64,000 nt of DNA from Notamacropus eugenii (Eukaryota > Chordata > Mammalia > Diprotodontia > Macropodidae): assembly GCF_028372415.1 (NCBI RefSeq), contig NC_092879.1:65995781-66059780 (forward strand). Direction: 5' to 3'. Under the pieces are notes generated by a model. That model saw only the letters and a program-made list of their open reading frames with translations. It made no database searches and was not told the origin of the DNA. A program made the position numbers and the translations under genes. This document shows positions 1 through 12,665 of the stretch, piece by piece. Positions within the stretch are counted from its first letter, which is position 1; every line of letters begins with the position of its first letter.

Positions 1-1224
1 TGACTTCATTCTACTGTAATCCTTCTGAGTTCAAGCAATATAGGGGTGTGCTGGCAAATGTTTAACTACCAGGCTGTCTGGGGAAAAATTTATACATACA
101 CTTTTAAATTTTATCTGCATTAGAAATACTTTCAAAAGGTTAAACAATTAATAAAACATTAATAAATCAAGGCCTGATTTGCACCAGTGCTGATTTCCGA
201 GGCATAAGGTTCACAATGAAAATTTGACAATCAGTTCTCTCAAGTCTCTTAAAGCTGACTCCAGCACACCTCTGCCTCTTTCCCTAAAAGTATATGAAGT
301 TCACTTTGAGAAATCCCCTTTTTTAATGTTAAAATTCATCTTTAATAGTTATTGTGGGTTGAGGTCTCCAGCCAGTGAACTAATATGCCTTCAAATGAAG
401 ACTTTTGTGTTAATCCCAGTATTTGGGAAATAAGGACTTCATTCACCAAAGTCCTTCAGTCCTTCTCAAAGGCTCTGCCAGAGGAGCACAAGCCCTGGCA
501 GGTCTTCCCTAGAGAGCCAGAGGGACTCTGAATAAGAAGCAGACATGTGCCATGTCATCTGGGGCTTGACCTAGCTAGGTACTTGGGGGCTCCACCTCAG
601 AAGGTGTCCAGGTGCTTTGTTCAGAGTAGTTCATGAAGACCATCTAGAAAGGGATGGAGGGACTGGCGCCTGGGTGTGTGGCAGGAGTGTTCACACCAAG
701 TAAATCCCATCTCGATCAGGGCATTGCAGAAGTATAATAAGCGCAGTCATGAAATTGTTCTGCCTTGTACGTCTGATTTAGTGGGCTTATTTACGCAACA
801 CATCATTTACTTAGAACTAGTTGATAATTAATATTGCCAGTTAGGTGAGAGAAAGATGCTATTATTATCATCTAAACATTCATATTCTACTTTTTAATTA
901 AGAGCTAAAGGAGGTTGAAGAGACCTTGCTAAAGAATCATAAAGTGATGCCTTCCTGGCTTTCTGAAAACTAACAAAAGCATGTACCCACTGATTATAAC
1001 TGTAACAACATTAAAACCTAAGACTGCATTATTATATTATAACAAAGAACAAAAGAGAATTTGGAGGAATGTAAAAGTTTAGAGTTAAATTTTCGCTGGT
1101 TCTCCTTTTCCCTGTAAAGTTGCTTAACATTTTAATTAAAAAATAAAACTTTACTAGAAAAAAATCTCTCTACACATTAATGGTAATTAAAGGATTGGCA
1201 TGAAAATCAGCAAGATATAGCAGA
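1..1224. other. Unique non-coding DNA, no gene seen
   Basis: AT-rich sequence without a recognisable repeat or a convincing open frame. The stretch at about 720-900 has little simple sequence and several TAATTA/TTAATTA-like words (for example 'gataattaatattgcc'). That would suit a conserved non-coding element, but this cannot be tested from one sequence. Confidence 0.5.
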
Positions 1225-1440
1225 AAGCATGCTAAGCCTAAATTCAGATGAGAGTCTGAAGGCCACCTCTACCACTTACTAGTTGTATGACTAGTGGACA
1301 AGCCACTTAAAGTCTCAGGGCCTCAGTTTTCTTATCTGTAAAATGAGGATAATAATATTTCTACTATCTACCTCATGTTGTTATAAATAGGATGTCATTC
1401 ATTATAAAGCATTATATAAACGTGAGGTTTTCTCATACTT
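1225..1440 (+). repeat. MIR-type SINE
   Basis: Plus-orientation MIR core. Diagnostic blocks appear in order: 'ccacttactagttgtatga', 'caagccacttaaa', 'cctcagttttcttatctgt', 'aaaatgaggataataat', then the tail through 'cattatataaacgtgag'. It is degenerate, as expected for an ancient copy. Confidence 0.75.
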
Positions 1441-1813
1441 GTTCAATAGCTCTTGGACTTCATTAATGTGACTCTTTCCACAAACAAAGATCACAATTGC
1501 CTTGGTAGATGGTCTGCTTGAGTAGGCATGGCCAAAAATGTTCATTCCCTGGTAGCCAACCTCCCAGGCATAAGTTTTCCCAAATTTAGTCTGTCTCTTA
1601 GACTTTTAAAGTCCACTGCTAGACCCATACATGAATCATTATCATCTTGGTAGATCCTGATATAGCTTGTGTTTTTCTACCATCACTTTTAAGAAACTGA
1701 GGCTACCTCTGTGCCATGATAAAATACTGGAGGAAGATACCAGTGGGAACATTATTATGTAATTCCACATTGGTCCATATGCCCATAATCTAGAGTATGT
1801 AGGTATGTGTATG

Positions 1814-1920
1814 TGGGGGGGGGGGCAGGACGGAAAAATTTAGAGATTTAAAGTAACATGTACTGTGATACAACCAAGGTATATCTGTTTTGTTGAGTAT
1901 CGCAGAGACAAAAGATACAG

Positions 1921-1959
<39 letters not shown>

Positions 1960-1975
1960 ACACACACAAATGGTT
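1814..1975. repeat. Poly-G tract and (CA)n microsatellite
   Basis: A G run at about 1816-1825 is followed at about 1924-1972 by a CA dinucleotide tract broken by 'cagaca'. A second G run lies at about 2212-2223. The short open frame across the CA tract is a microsatellite artefact. Confidence 0.9.
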
Positions 1976-2264
1976 CAGAACTTGGTTACACTTGACTTGG
2001 CTTCATATGACCAGGCAATATTATTTCTGGGAATTGATCCAATTCTGACGTTACTGCAGCTGACAACACTGCTAACAGCATGCTCATTTTTATTGTTTTG
2101 TTATTGTTAATAAACCTTGATTCAGTACCTCCTCTATGCTTACTGCCACGCTGAATCCTGTGAAAGACACCATAAAAATACATGACATCTCTGAGGAGCT
2201 TACAATCTTTTGGGGGGGGGGGGCAGGTGATGAGGACTAAGAGATACCTCTATAACATAACCTC

Positions 2265-2975
2265 ATGTGTCCACTTCTCTCCATTCACATACTCATTATC
2301 TTCCTTCAGGCCTCCATTACCTCTGGCTTCAACTAATACAACAGCTTCCTAATGAAGCTCCTGACATCTGGTCTCACCTAGCCTCCGTGTCTTATTTCTC
2401 CCCTCTCCAGTCCACTCTCCACACAGATGACGAGATCATCATTGCCCTAAAGTTCAGGTATGATCATGTTTCTCCCATATTCAAGATGCCTATTGCTTCT
2501 AGGATAAAATGTAAACTTCTTGGCCCTTAACAATCGGAATCAAATCTACCTTTCCAGGTTTATTTTAAATCCTCTCCTTCAAGCAATCTATACTTGGGCT
2601 TAAACTGGCCAAGCTGCTGTTCTAGACTCACTGAATTCTATCTCTTGTCTCCATGTCTTCATACAGACTGTCCCCATTCTTTACATTCTCCCTGCTCACT
2701 TCCATCTCCAGAAATCTCTAGTTTGCTTCCAGGCTCAGCTAATGGAGCACCTCAGCATAAGCCCTGCCCCTCATCTTCCCAGCTATCACCGCTCTCATAC
2801 ACAATTACTTCATATATACTTTGCACATACACATTTTTGTAAATGTGGTGTCCCATCAGGAAAAATGAAGACCTCTGAGGGCTGAGACTGGATCATTTCT
2901 GTCTATGTGTCTGTAGCTTTTGACAGAATGCCTTTTCCTACAGAAGGTGAAAAATAAATGCTTATTTGAATTGAA
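2265..2975 (+). repeat. L2 LINE 3' region
   Basis: Plus-strand L2 3' part. Its typical text is present: 'gcctattgcttctaggata' followed by 'aaatgtaaacttcttggc', then 'tacctttccaggtttatt', and near the end 'gaaaaataaatgcttattt' in place of the usual 'aataaatgtttgttgaa'. The short open frames inside are decayed L2 and not genes. Confidence 0.75.
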
Positions 2976-3009
2976 TATTAGACAAATAAATTACACACGA
3001 CAGTTATTC

Positions 3010-3400
3010 TTTACCAGTTGTGTGTATGACAGTACACTCAGTCCTGGGTGTTAGATAGTAGGGAGAGAAGGGTTAGATAAGCTGACATGGTTCTTGCTAC
3101 AGTGAGCTCCCAGTCTAGTAGGGGGAAAAGACACATTTTCTGATAAGTGCATTGGACAGGGATGCAGCAAAGTGCTATGTAAGGGCCATGGGGGTGGAAG
3201 AAGGTCTTTACCTATAAAGCAATCAGGAAAGGCTTCACGAAGGAGGTGACAAGAGATTGATTTGAACTGGAGAATGGTTGAAGGTTTCATGGGAGAGGTA
3301 TGGCTTAAAGGATGGCTAGGGTTTGTTTAAAATAGCAAAGAGGAAGGTGAGGCCTATGCAAAGGGCACGCCATGTGCAAACAGAGAGGCAAAAATTGGTC
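3010..3400 (-). repeat. L2 LINE 3' UTR, antisense
   Basis: This reads as the reverse complement of the L2 3' end. 'gtgagctcccagtctagtag' is the complement of the usual 'gagctccttgagggcaggg' zone, followed by 'aggaaaggcttcacgaagga' and 'gggcacgccatgtgcaaac'. Confidence 0.65.
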
Positions 3401-3599
3401 CTACTAATACTAGTCCTAAAATCCTAATAAAATACCTCATTGTGCCATGGAGGAGACTCTAGGTTCTTGGATGCTACTAGATCAGTGGAACACAAACTCT
3501 AACAGTACCTCCCAAGTTGGAAAGACTTCAAGTATAAGTTAGTCAGGATATTACCATATTGTAGTGGAAGGTTTATGCTAAGAAACTATAGCAGAGAGG

Positions 3600-3735
3600 G
3601 TAGGATGGTTTAGTGGAAGAAGCACTGGACTGGACGTCCAAAGACCTCCCTTCTAGTCCTGGCTATGTGACTTGGGAGTAGTGGTTTCTCTGAACCTCGA
3701 TTTTCTCTCCTCTAAAAAGAGTAAGAAATGCATAG
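3600..3735 (+). repeat. MIR-type SINE
   Basis: Plus-strand MIR 5' half: 'gtggaagaagcactggact', 'tcctggctatgtgacttggg', then a decayed core ending in 'tctaaaaagagtaagaaatg'. Confidence 0.6.
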
Positions 3736-3774
3736 ATCTAAAAGTGAAAGGGACTTCTATAGCCAAATAGGTCA

Positions 3775-3905
3775 AAGGTCTAATTTTGAAGATGAAGAAA
3801 GTGAAACACAGAAGAGTAAATAGATTTGCATGAGTAGTAAGTGTCAGGATTTGAAACCAGGTCCCCCATCTTCAGTGCCAAAGCTTTTGTCCAACATACC
3901 TCATT
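3775..3905 (-). repeat. MIR-type SINE, antisense
   Basis: The complementary MIR order is visible: 'gaagatgaagaaagtgaaac', 'gcatgagtagtaagtgtcag', 'gatttgaaaccaggtc', 'agtgccaaagcttttgtcc'. Confidence 0.6.
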
Positions 3906-4249
3906 GTATTAGTGTACATCATACATTATCTTCTTTCCTGTGGAGTCATGAAGCTCAAACAAGACAACATATGTGAGAATGTTTTATGTCGCAGTCTCCA
4001 TGATTGTTTGGAAATAGTTCTTTACCATGATTTTAGGACTTCTAGCAGGCCATGCTCTTGCTTGGGGTACCACCTTAATGTTCACAACGAAGATTTTCTA
4101 GGCTGGATCACAGTCAATGCCTCATCATTGATATACAGGGCCAAGAATGACAGAAATGAGCAAGGGAAACCAATTCAATGAGTAGTCAAATCATAATCAG
4201 GAAAGCCATGAATATACACGTGCGTAATTTTTTAAAAAGGTTAGTAGTA

Positions 4250-4435
4250 ACTTGAGAAGCAGTGGAGTGGAGTGGAATACATGGAATGCTAGACTGCCTT
4301 TGGGCCAAAAGGATCACCAAAAGCCTTCCATCCTGCCTCCGATGCCTCTAAACTTTCAAACCAGGGATAAGTCACCTCTCAGAACCTCGGGAAGCTTGAA
4401 AATCTCGATCAAGAGCACTGAAATTCCCCCCAGCT
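4250..4435 (+). repeat. Degenerate MIR-like SINE
   Basis: A weak match to MIR order: 'gcagtggagtggagtgga' as 5' end, 'gggataagtcacctctcag' as core. It is too decayed for a firm family call. Confidence 0.35.
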
Positions 4436-5384
4436 GATGAAATCATGAGTCTTTGACATAGTTATTTTGTATTATATGATAGTAAAACAACTTTCTGCCA
4501 TGTTTCAAAAACTGCCTCTGCCAATGTCCTACATGAGGGCCTGCTAAGGATTGTGTGGAGGCAAGCCTGGGAAAGACTGTGTTGGTGCAGTACAGGCTCT
4601 GACAGGTTCTTCTAAAGTGAAAAGGCCTCAAGGACCTGGCAACGGAATGTTGTCCCCTGACCAGCCTCACAGAGCATCTTCACCAGCAGCTTGACCTCCA
4701 GGTGGTAACTTTTTTTGGTCATAGTAACTCATGAAGACCATCTCTTGAAGCCTCAGAGGACTTGTGATCTACTAAGTGGAAGAAGTAACCACAGCAAGGA
4801 AATCACAGATTCTTAAAGCATAAGAAATCTTTAGAACTATACTCAGGTGATGCCAAAGTAAATATTTTATTCGAAGTGTTATATGTTTTGTTCCATCTCC
4901 TATGGTCCAGAAGAATACCTAAAGAATAGATGGGTAAGTATATCAAAGTAATTTATCAAGTGCTATAAATCCAATGGTTTAATCTTGAATTAGGAATTTT
5001 AATAATAGTGTCTTCATAAATCTTTAAATATATGTGCAAAAGCTCCTTATATTCATTTTAGCTTAAAAAGTGAATTTCATAGTCTTTTCCTGGAAATCAT
5101 AACAGATTTAAGAACCCAGGAGGATTATTAAAAATTAAGGCATAGAAGAAATATGTTTTCCAATTACTGTTAATATCAAAATCTTCTCAAGTTAATTGAC
5201 AGAAAACCCGTCACTTAAAATGTTAGTTTCACGGAAGTAGCTTCAGCTCCACTGACTGGTTAGTTTACTTGTAGAGCATAAGGCCAAAATCGTAGCTATG
5301 ATCCCTGCAACCACAAGCTGGCTTGCTCTGTGCAGTGGCCATAAGTGGCATCTCCACCCTTGTTTTATTATTTCTCAGATTTTC
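4436..5384. other. Unassigned non-coding DNA
   Basis: No repeat family, tandem structure or credible exon was recognised. The sequence is AT-rich from about 4850 to 5200. Confidence 0.5.
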
Positions 5385-6105
5385 TCCTTTTTGGTCTCTC
5401 TACCTTAAACCTGTCCCCATTCCAATATATTCTCTACAAAGCTGCCAAAATGATTTTCCCAAAGTACACTTCTGAACATAACATACCCCTCTCCTCCTTC
5501 CTTAATAAATCCCACTGGCTTCCTGGAGCTTCTAGGTTCAAATATAAATGCCTCTGTTTGACATTTCAAACTCTTCACAGCTTGCCTACACCTCTCTCTC
5601 CACTCTTTTTGCCCCTCATTCCCCTCCTCGAACCCTGGGATCCAGACAAACTGAGCTACTTGCTATTGCTGCTACACAACAGTCCATGTCCCACCTTTGG
5701 GCCATGGCACTAGCTGTCCCCCACCTTGCCTCCCATGCCTGGAATGCATTCCCTTCTCACCTCAACCTCTTGAATCTCTGGTTTCCTTCAAGGTTTATCT
5801 CACTTTCCACATGAAACCTTCCCTGGTATTCCAAGCTGCGAATGCTTTCTCTCCCCAAAACATTTTGTCTTCATCTTGTGTATGTGTATGTATACCTGTG
5901 TATGTGTTCATATGTATATGTGCATGTATTGTTTATGTGTGTCTGTCTGTATTACATGTACGTGTGTCTACATAGGTGTATATGTATCTATGTATATCTA
6001 TGCATGTCTCTCCTGTTGATATGTAAGCACCCTGAGGGCATGGACTGTTTCACTTTTGTCTACAGTAAGCGGTCTATAGTGGGCACTTAATAAATGTTCG
6101 TTGAT
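5385..6105 (+). repeat. L2 LINE 3' region with internal TG-rich repeat
   Basis: A well preserved plus-strand L2 3' end: 'cactggcttcctggagctt', 'gcctggaatgcattcccttc', 'ttcaaggtttatctcac', 'ccctgagggcatggactg' and finally 'cacttaataaatgttcgttg'. A TG/TA-rich tract at about 5876-6005 interrupts it. The open frames (up to about 120 codons) follow L2 3' UTR sequence and are not a gene. Confidence 0.85.
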
Positions 6106-6374
6106 TGTCAGAGGGTTTACTCAATCAAAAGTGGACTGGGCCAAGAGAGTGAAGATGGCTCTGTGGTGACAGGAAAACAACTCCAAACACCCGCTTGACT
6201 GATGATGAAACAGTAGCAATAGCTTGGTATCTGAAGGTCAGCGACAATCCCACTTTTGTAAAACAATGACTCACATATAAGAAAGACCAGTGATTTCTTC
6301 AGCATAGAGAAAACTCCTTTGACCAACACACAGCACAACCCATCAGTTACTTAGACAAGTTCCTAGGAGTTCTG

Positions 6375-6480
6375 TAAGCACAGAGAGGCTGTGCGTTGTC
6401 CAACATCACCCAAATAGTCAGCGTACAGAAAGATTGGAATTCAAATATTCCCAACTCCAAGCCCGTTATATCAGGCTACC
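6375..6480 (-). repeat. MIR fragment, antisense
   Basis: The antisense MIR distal part is visible: 'ttgtccaacatcacccaaat' then 'gattggaattcaaatattcc'. Confidence 0.45.
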
Positions 6481-6539
6481 TCTGAAAATGGCCTTGGATA
6501 AAATGTCCTCTAAGCTGCCTTTCTGTTCTAGATGCAGTT

Positions 6540-6690
6540 GATTACTGTTTCCATTTTACAGAAATGGAAATAGAGATACAAAGACTAGAAATGACTTATT
6601 CGAGATCACACAGCCAGCAATGGGTGGAAGAAAGAGTATCAGAACCTGAGTCTCCTGCCTTCAAGTTCATTACTCTTTTCCACTATATCA
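6540..6690 (-). repeat. MIR-type SINE, antisense
   Basis: The block order is antisense MIR: 'ccattttacagaaatggaaa', 'gagatcacacagccagcaat', 'cagaacctgagtctcctgcc'. Confidence 0.65.
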
Positions 6691-6699
6691 CAGTCCCTC

Positions 6700-7419
6700 T
6701 TTGTGTTACTCAGTCCTGTTTTAAGATTGGAAGGTACTGTTTAATATGTATGAAAATAACTTTATCTGTAAACATTACAGGCTGTGCTATCATTTTCTGA
6801 GGTGCTAAAACCAGAAGTTTTTAAAAATGCCTTTGAAAAGTGATGATCTTGTGTATGTGTGTGTGTGTTGACATGGGTTGTTAAGCTCAAAGTTAACAAA
6901 CAGAGCTTTGCACTGCAGCATCTTTCTCCCTAGGATTCAGAGCTCCAATCCATTTTGTATATATTGAGTTTTTCATGCGAAAGTATTTCAGTAGTCAGCC
7001 CGTTGCTGTTTCTTTCCCTGCTGACATCCATAGCAACAGCTACTTCTTTGGAGCTAAAATAAGTTTGATATGAGATCCTCAACTGGAGTTTTGACAGGTA
7101 GGTAAGAAAAACAGATCAGTGAGTATATTACACCCACTAGCCTATAAAATAATCATTTTTTAATAAAAATCATTGCATTTTTAAATAGCTTGTCCCCAAT
7201 ATTGGCATTCTAGAAAGGTATCTCAGTGGGCAGTTAGCCTGTATTACCCAGATGACATCAGTGTTTGAGAATCATGAACTGGCCTCATGGTACTGGGCAG
7301 CATTGGTCCAGAGCCTGTCCCCCGCCCTCCCCCAGTGAATACAACTGACTGTCAGAATCTTCCAAACTTCACCATGGGTACTAAAGATGAGGAAATTAAC
7401 ATTCAGCAAAATTATGACA
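6700..7419. other. Unassigned non-coding DNA
   Basis: No repeat or gene was recognised apart from a short TG tract at about 6854-6870. The open frame at 7287-7508 has no recognisable protein features and runs into a CR1-like repeat. Confidence 0.45.
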
Positions 7420-7700
7420 TAGAAGGCTTTGAACCTATATCACAGAATTTCAGAATATTCTTGGGGGGGGTAGCTCACAGGCCACCTAATTCAACCTGTA
7501 CTTTGTGAGAATGCTGTCTGCAGCATCCTCACCAAATGGCCTTCACATGTTTGCCCTAAGAGCTCTAGTGATGGGAAACCTAAGACAGCCCATTCCACTG
7601 TGGCATGGATCTTAGAGGTATGAATTCCAACCTGCTACCCTCCCTCTCTGCCCTTTATAGTGAAGCAGAATCTGCTTCTCTGCAACTCCTCTATTGCTCC
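7420..7700 (-). repeat. CR1/L3-type LINE 3' fragment, antisense
   Basis: 'gacagcccattccactgtgg' is the complement of the CR1/L3 3' UTR phrase 'ccaaagtggaatgggctg'. It is preceded by 'cctaattcaacctgtactt', also typical of this antisense context. Confidence 0.5.
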
Positions 7701-7839
7701 TGACTCCCATTCAGGGACTTTTCATGTTACAATCACCAGCTTATCATACCTGAAATGGCTCCCCATCGTCCCTAGCATGCCAATAGATAGTTAATACTGT
7801 CTCACCAGAACTGCCATTGGCTAGTCTATGAAATCCAAG

Positions 7840-8392
7840 TGATTTTCCTCAAGTGCAGGTCTGACCATGTCCGCCCCCCCCCCCCACACACACACACGCC
7901 CATGCACACACACGCCTATACACACACACTCACACAGACACTCACATACTCGCCCACGAACTCATTAAACTCCAGTGGCTCCCTCCACAACTCAGATCCT
8001 TCCTAGTTTTCTAGTCTCCTTACACTTTATCCACTTTCTATGCACTCTACGGTGCAGTGAAGCTGACTTACTGGATGCTTCTCCATTTCTGTGTCTTTGC
8101 AGTGCCTGCCCCCCCATGCCTAACCTTGGCCTCTTGGCCTCCCTGGCTTCCTTCCAGACTCGGCTCAAATCCTGCCATATCCTTCCCTCCTCCAACCCTC
8201 CCACCATATACACAGTGACTTCCATCTGCACTGTATAGATCTTATATGTACCTAGTTCTTTGATGATTGTCTCTACCATTAGAGTGGAAACTCTCTGAGG
8301 GCAAGGACCCAGTATTTGCCTTTCTCTTTATTCCTAGCACTTGGCACAATGCCTGACATATAGGAAGTGCTTGAATGCTTGTTGACTGTCCT
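7840..8392 (+). repeat. L2 LINE 3' region with C/CA tract
   Basis: Plus-strand L2: 'aggtctgaccatgtccgc', a poly-C and CA insertion at about 7874-7945, 'aaactccagtggctccct', 'ctctgagggcaaggaccc', 'cttggcacaatgcctgacat', and a tail of 'gcttgaatgcttgttgactg'. Confidence 0.8.
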
Positions 8393-8789
8393 GAGCAGTC
8401 CCTTTCTGCAGAATCTTCCCTTCTAAACTGTGTAAGTAATCAGCAACCTCTCTGTGCCTAAGTTCCTTGATTGACCAGCTTATCAAATTTCTCGTCCTCC
8501 CCACTTCTACCTAAACATGGACATCATTGCCGTGTATCTACACTTAATGCACAGCTTCTACTGCTGATCTGGTTTTGACTGTGAGCTCAAGTGAGATGGG
8601 GCAACACTTAAGAGTCCCTGGGAAGGATTCTCTTCTCAAGGGCAGTGGTATAAAACTGTGAGGTTAAAGGGATGATCATGGCAGCTGGATATCTGTTGGC
8701 TGAATCTTTGAATAATGGAAATATCTTATGTTATCCCTGTATTTCCATCAGTACTGATGGGAATCACAGAATTCAGAGCTGATCATTTC
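8393..8789. other. Unassigned non-coding DNA
   Basis: No recognisable repeat, RNA gene or exon was seen in this interval. Confidence 0.4.
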
Positions 8790-8935
8790 ATCATCTCCCT
8801 CCTATTATATAGAGGGCAAAACTGAGTCCTCAACAGGGGAAATGCCTTGTCACCCTATTAATTAATATTAAAGCTGGGAATAGAAGCCAGGTAGTCTAAT
8901 TGCTAAGCTAATGCTCTTTCCTCTGTTTCATGCTT
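8790..8935 (-). repeat. MIR fragment, antisense
   Basis: Decayed antisense MIR: 'agagggcaaaactgagtcct', 'aaagctgggaatagaagcca', 'attgctaagctaatgctct'. Confidence 0.45.
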
Positions 8936-9224
8936 CCAGGCCCACCCCAGCCCCAGTCTCCACCTCGACCACAAGCATACTCTGTTCTGGAAAATCTCAG
9001 CTCAGGCATCATCAACAGTGAGTTTGTTATGGGTGTTTTACATGCCAGAACTCAGGACACACAGTCCTTACAAGGGTAGTCTTGAGTATACTAGATATAC
9101 CAGAGGGGGCATACATGAGCTACACTCCATTGGGAACCCTTCATAGATAGCAGGTGGCCTAGCAGGGTCTAAAAGTCCAAGCTACCATAGGTGGGATATC
9201 TCTCTGTGCACTTACATAGAAACC

Positions 9225-9415
9225 ACGGGCACTAAACTGTACATAAGGATCTCTGCAGGGGTATATTGATTTAGAAAACCCCTTATTAACATTATCTATG
9301 TTCCATTGTATTTTGTTTGTTTTGTGAAATATTTCCCAATTATATTTCAATCTGGTTCTGGCACACTGGGGAGTGCTTGTGGGCAGTATGTGCCCCTTGG
9401 GCTAAAGAGCCTTCC
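9225..9415. repeat. Interspersed repeat A, copy 1
   Basis: Matches a second copy at about 12540-12665. The shared words are 'ttagaaaaccccttattaac' (copy 2 'ttagaaaatcctgcattaac'), 'aaatatttcccaattatatt' and 'caatctggtt' (copy 2 'taatctggtt'), in the same order and spacing. The family name was not identified with certainty. Confidence 0.6.
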
Positions 9416-9754
9416 TTGCTCATCCCTCCTCAATTAAGTGAAATGAACAAATATTTATTAAATACCTAATACATAAGGCTCTCTACTCCTTTCGCACTTC
9501 TGACAACAGAATTCTGGTGGCCAACATTAAGGACTGAACAACATCGCCATCACTAGCTCCCCACTGTTTCAGAACACTGGCTAATTGCTACCCCTGCAAA
9601 ACAAGCAGGGCTTTCTTGGCTTCTGGTGCACCTGCTTCTTCCCACTCTTGTAGCCTGACTATGTGGCTTCCCATATTGGGCACTCAAATATGTCTGCTGA
9701 ATTTAACTGATTTGACTTAGTAGAGGACCAGGATCAAAAAACATCACAGTCTAT

Positions 9755-9890
9755 CATCAGCATTTATTGTAGCCCATGTGTGAGGCAGCAGCAAAAGGAT
9801 TCAGAGGACACTGAAGGAGGACTCTTGGTCCCCAAGGAGCTTATGCTCTAAGACAGAAGACAAGACAAACACACATGAGAGTGGTACAGA
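9755..9890 (-). repeat. L2 LINE 3' UTR, antisense
   Basis: 'catttattgtagcccatgtg' is followed by 'caaggagcttatgctctaag'. This is the complement of the L2 'gagctccttgagggcaggg' tail region. Confidence 0.6.
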
Positions 9891-11574
9891 TATGGAAGGA
9901 TAAAGGCAATATCTTAAGATGTTTCCTTATGTAATGCCTGTTCCATTCAAATATGGAATCTGATCGATGAAGTTGATCAGAAACTTGCTGAGGATGGCCC
10001 CTACCATCTTCCATACCACTAGGGGAGTGAATCCTCCACCTGAAAGTGGATCCACCAGTCTGTATGGAGTTTTTGTTTCTGCACTCCAGAATTCTGAGAG
10101 GAGGTCAGAACACCTCTAGGGATTCTTTCAGAGAGGGCAATGGCCCCTAAGGACTCGTTTTCATCCATCATGTCCATATGGCCATGTAAATTTTGTAAAT
10201 CTCCCAGCTACAGGCCAGTGATTCTCCCTCCCACTCCAGCTGAGTATGACCTCATTTCTGGGAGAGATTCTAAGAGCCATTACAAAAGGAGGCTGTTCTC
10301 CCCAGTGAGCTCAGGGTACAAGTGGTCCCCAGGAGGCAGGGCAGGGCAGAATACCATAGATGCAATTGTTTATGATGATGAGGGGGGCTAGCTAAAACTA
10401 ACCCTTTACATTACTAATAGAGTTCTACCATGAGAAGGCCATCTCTTTCCAGCTGTTCCAGATGACTATTTACCATATACAGAGGACAACTGTTTAATTT
10501 AAAATTATTTTTAAAAAGTAGTTGCTGTAGTTCAGTTTTTGGTAAATAAGTGTCCTTATTAACAAATCTATTACTCCAGCTGGCATTAATGAATGGCAGT
10601 TTTCACAGAAAAGGCAGATAATGAATGGAGGTAGGATCTGAATTTCCTCTTAGTTCTTAGAACCATTCCCTCTAAAGTACTCAGGCTACAAGTCAGGGCA
10701 AAGTAGGGAATTTCAGAATGCTTTTTTGAGTTTTGGTTGAATTGACAGCTGTGATTTTCAAAACCGAATACCATTAATACACTTATTCTAAAATCAGTTC
10801 ATAAAGGGAAGATTTTACAAGAGAAGGATAAAATATCCAGTATTAAGCTATGGTTTGTCTGGGAGGTCTACACAGCCAGGTCTTCAAGATTTGAGCCTAT
10901 GACTTCATTTCTGCCTCTGAGGATTCCACCCTAGGCCATAAACCTGTGGGCCTCATGTTCTCAGAGAATCAGCTCTTTCTCTGAGATGACCTGGTCCAGG
11001 AAGGGACTACTACCCTGCTTGCCCCTTTGGCCTCAGGCTTTCTTCCTTTCTTGTCCTCTGAAGAAATCACTTTCTCTAGCTGGATGAAGGTAAGTCAACT
11101 AACTCTGAACATTCCGACTTACTTGGATCTTGTGTGGCCCTTAAACCTCCGAAAAGTACCTGATGCCACCATATATCTGGTGTTCCCACTCCGCAAAGTC
11201 CTCTTTAGACCTTCATTTACCTCCTATCATATAATTCAAGGCACAAGTGATTTTTTCCTAGTCATTATTTACAGAGAAAAGAGTATATCCAGAAATAACA
11301 AAAGGAATCTAATAATCTCCCTGAGCAATCAGACTAAGTGGTCTGTAAGCTTTCTAAACTATCCTGATACCTTAACATTTCCCCAGGCTGAAGCAGTACA
11401 CCAAGATTCCCCCTGGGGCCCCAAAGCATCTTGCTCCCATCTGACCTCAAAGAAGAAAAGCTTCTTTTTTTCCTTCCCAAATACCCCTCAATGAATTTGG
11501 CCATGTCCTACCCAGGCTCTGTGGACATAAAGTTCATTCATCTGGACTGAAGTCCCAGCCTCATCCTTAGCAAT
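9891..11574. other. Unassigned non-coding DNA
   Basis: No repeat family was recognised with confidence. An open frame at 11027-11494 (155 codons) has no signal peptide, domain or motif I can name, and its codon use does not stand out. There is no sign that it is translated. Confidence 0.4.
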
Positions 11575-11577
11575 CAG

Positions 11578-11640
11578 TCAAGCATTTGTCAAGCAGCTAC
11601 TACGTTCCAGGCACTGTGCAAGATTGCTGATGGGCTTCTG
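11578..11640 (-). repeat. L2 3' tail fragment, antisense
   Basis: 'agctactacgttccaggcac' followed by 'tgtgcaagattgctgatg' is the antisense L2 terminus ('cctactatgtgccaggcact' type). Confidence 0.6.
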
Positions 11641-12539
11641 TGGGTCCAGCTACAGAACTACTCATTGAATCATTAGCTAATAGCCATTTCCTTGCCCAAA
11701 GAGTGAATACCCCTTGAACCAGGATACACTCTAGGGACAGGTAATTCCTGATCCAAAAGAAACAGAAATGTCCTCCAAAAAGCTATGTAGATCACCTTTA
11801 ATCTACTGCTCTCCATCTTATTGTTTTGAATTGATTCCTGAGGTGGTCATAGTTGCTGCCCCTGCAAATCTCACAGGGAAATGGTAAAGATTCAAATGGG
11901 TTTCTAGTCAGCTGACTGGTTCTGTGAGATGAAGGCTTTCTTGAGGTCTGGTATCTATATGTAGAGAGAGTGGCATTGTAGCTACAGGGAGGAGAGGTAC
12001 CCAAATGGGATGCCTTATTTGAGAATAAAGTGATGGGTTACATTTAGGAAGTTGACTGCTGGCCACCGATGAGTGGCTTTTTCAGCCTTTGTAATAAATT
12101 TGCAAAGAAACCACTCATGCTCTTGACATAGCTAGTCCAAGTGGAAGAGTGGGATGGGAGTGGCCCTGAGGACCAACCTATTTGGATTCTGAATCTAAGA
12201 ACTTGGCCTTGTCAGCATCACAGAATTCAAAAGGCAACCAAGTTAGATGCTGAGACAAGAATAGCAATGCCTCAGTCAGTCTTTGTCCTTTGATTGATCC
12301 ATGATTTCGTCAGTGTGTGTAACTCTTCGCCAGCAAAGATTGCATTCCTTCCATGACTTCATATCCTGTGCGATTATTGTCTGTGCCTTTCTATAAATTC
12401 TCTAAAAGAGTATCTGTCTAATACACGGGATGCCTTCCTCTGGTGCTTTTAATATACCAGAGATATCAGTGCAGCTATAGATCAATTTCTGTCTTGTACC
12501 AATGGAGTTAAACTCAAGGAAAAATAGGGTCCAGTACAT
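11641..12539. other. Unassigned non-coding DNA
   Basis: No gene or named repeat was seen. Minus-strand open frames here are short and featureless. Confidence 0.4.
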
Positions 12540-12665
12540 AAAAATCCCTGGAGGTGCATGTTGACTTAGAAAATCCTGCATTAACATTATCTGTCTTCTA
12601 TTGCATTTTTATTTATTTTGTTAAATATTTCCCAATTATATTTTAATCTGGTTGGGGGCACACAT
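12540..12665. repeat. Interspersed repeat A, copy 2
   Basis: Second copy of the element at about 9225. It shares 'aaatatttcccaattatatt' and the surrounding order, with substitutions typical of an old dispersed repeat. Confidence 0.6.

Noticed and set aside
5345..5814. Overlapping plus-strand frames of 88-122 codons
   Set aside because: They follow the 3' UTR of an L2 element and no frame shows protein-like conservation.
11027..11494. 155-codon plus-strand frame as a gene
   Set aside because: No recognisable domain, no splice or promoter context. Such lengths occur by chance in a 64 kb mammalian window.
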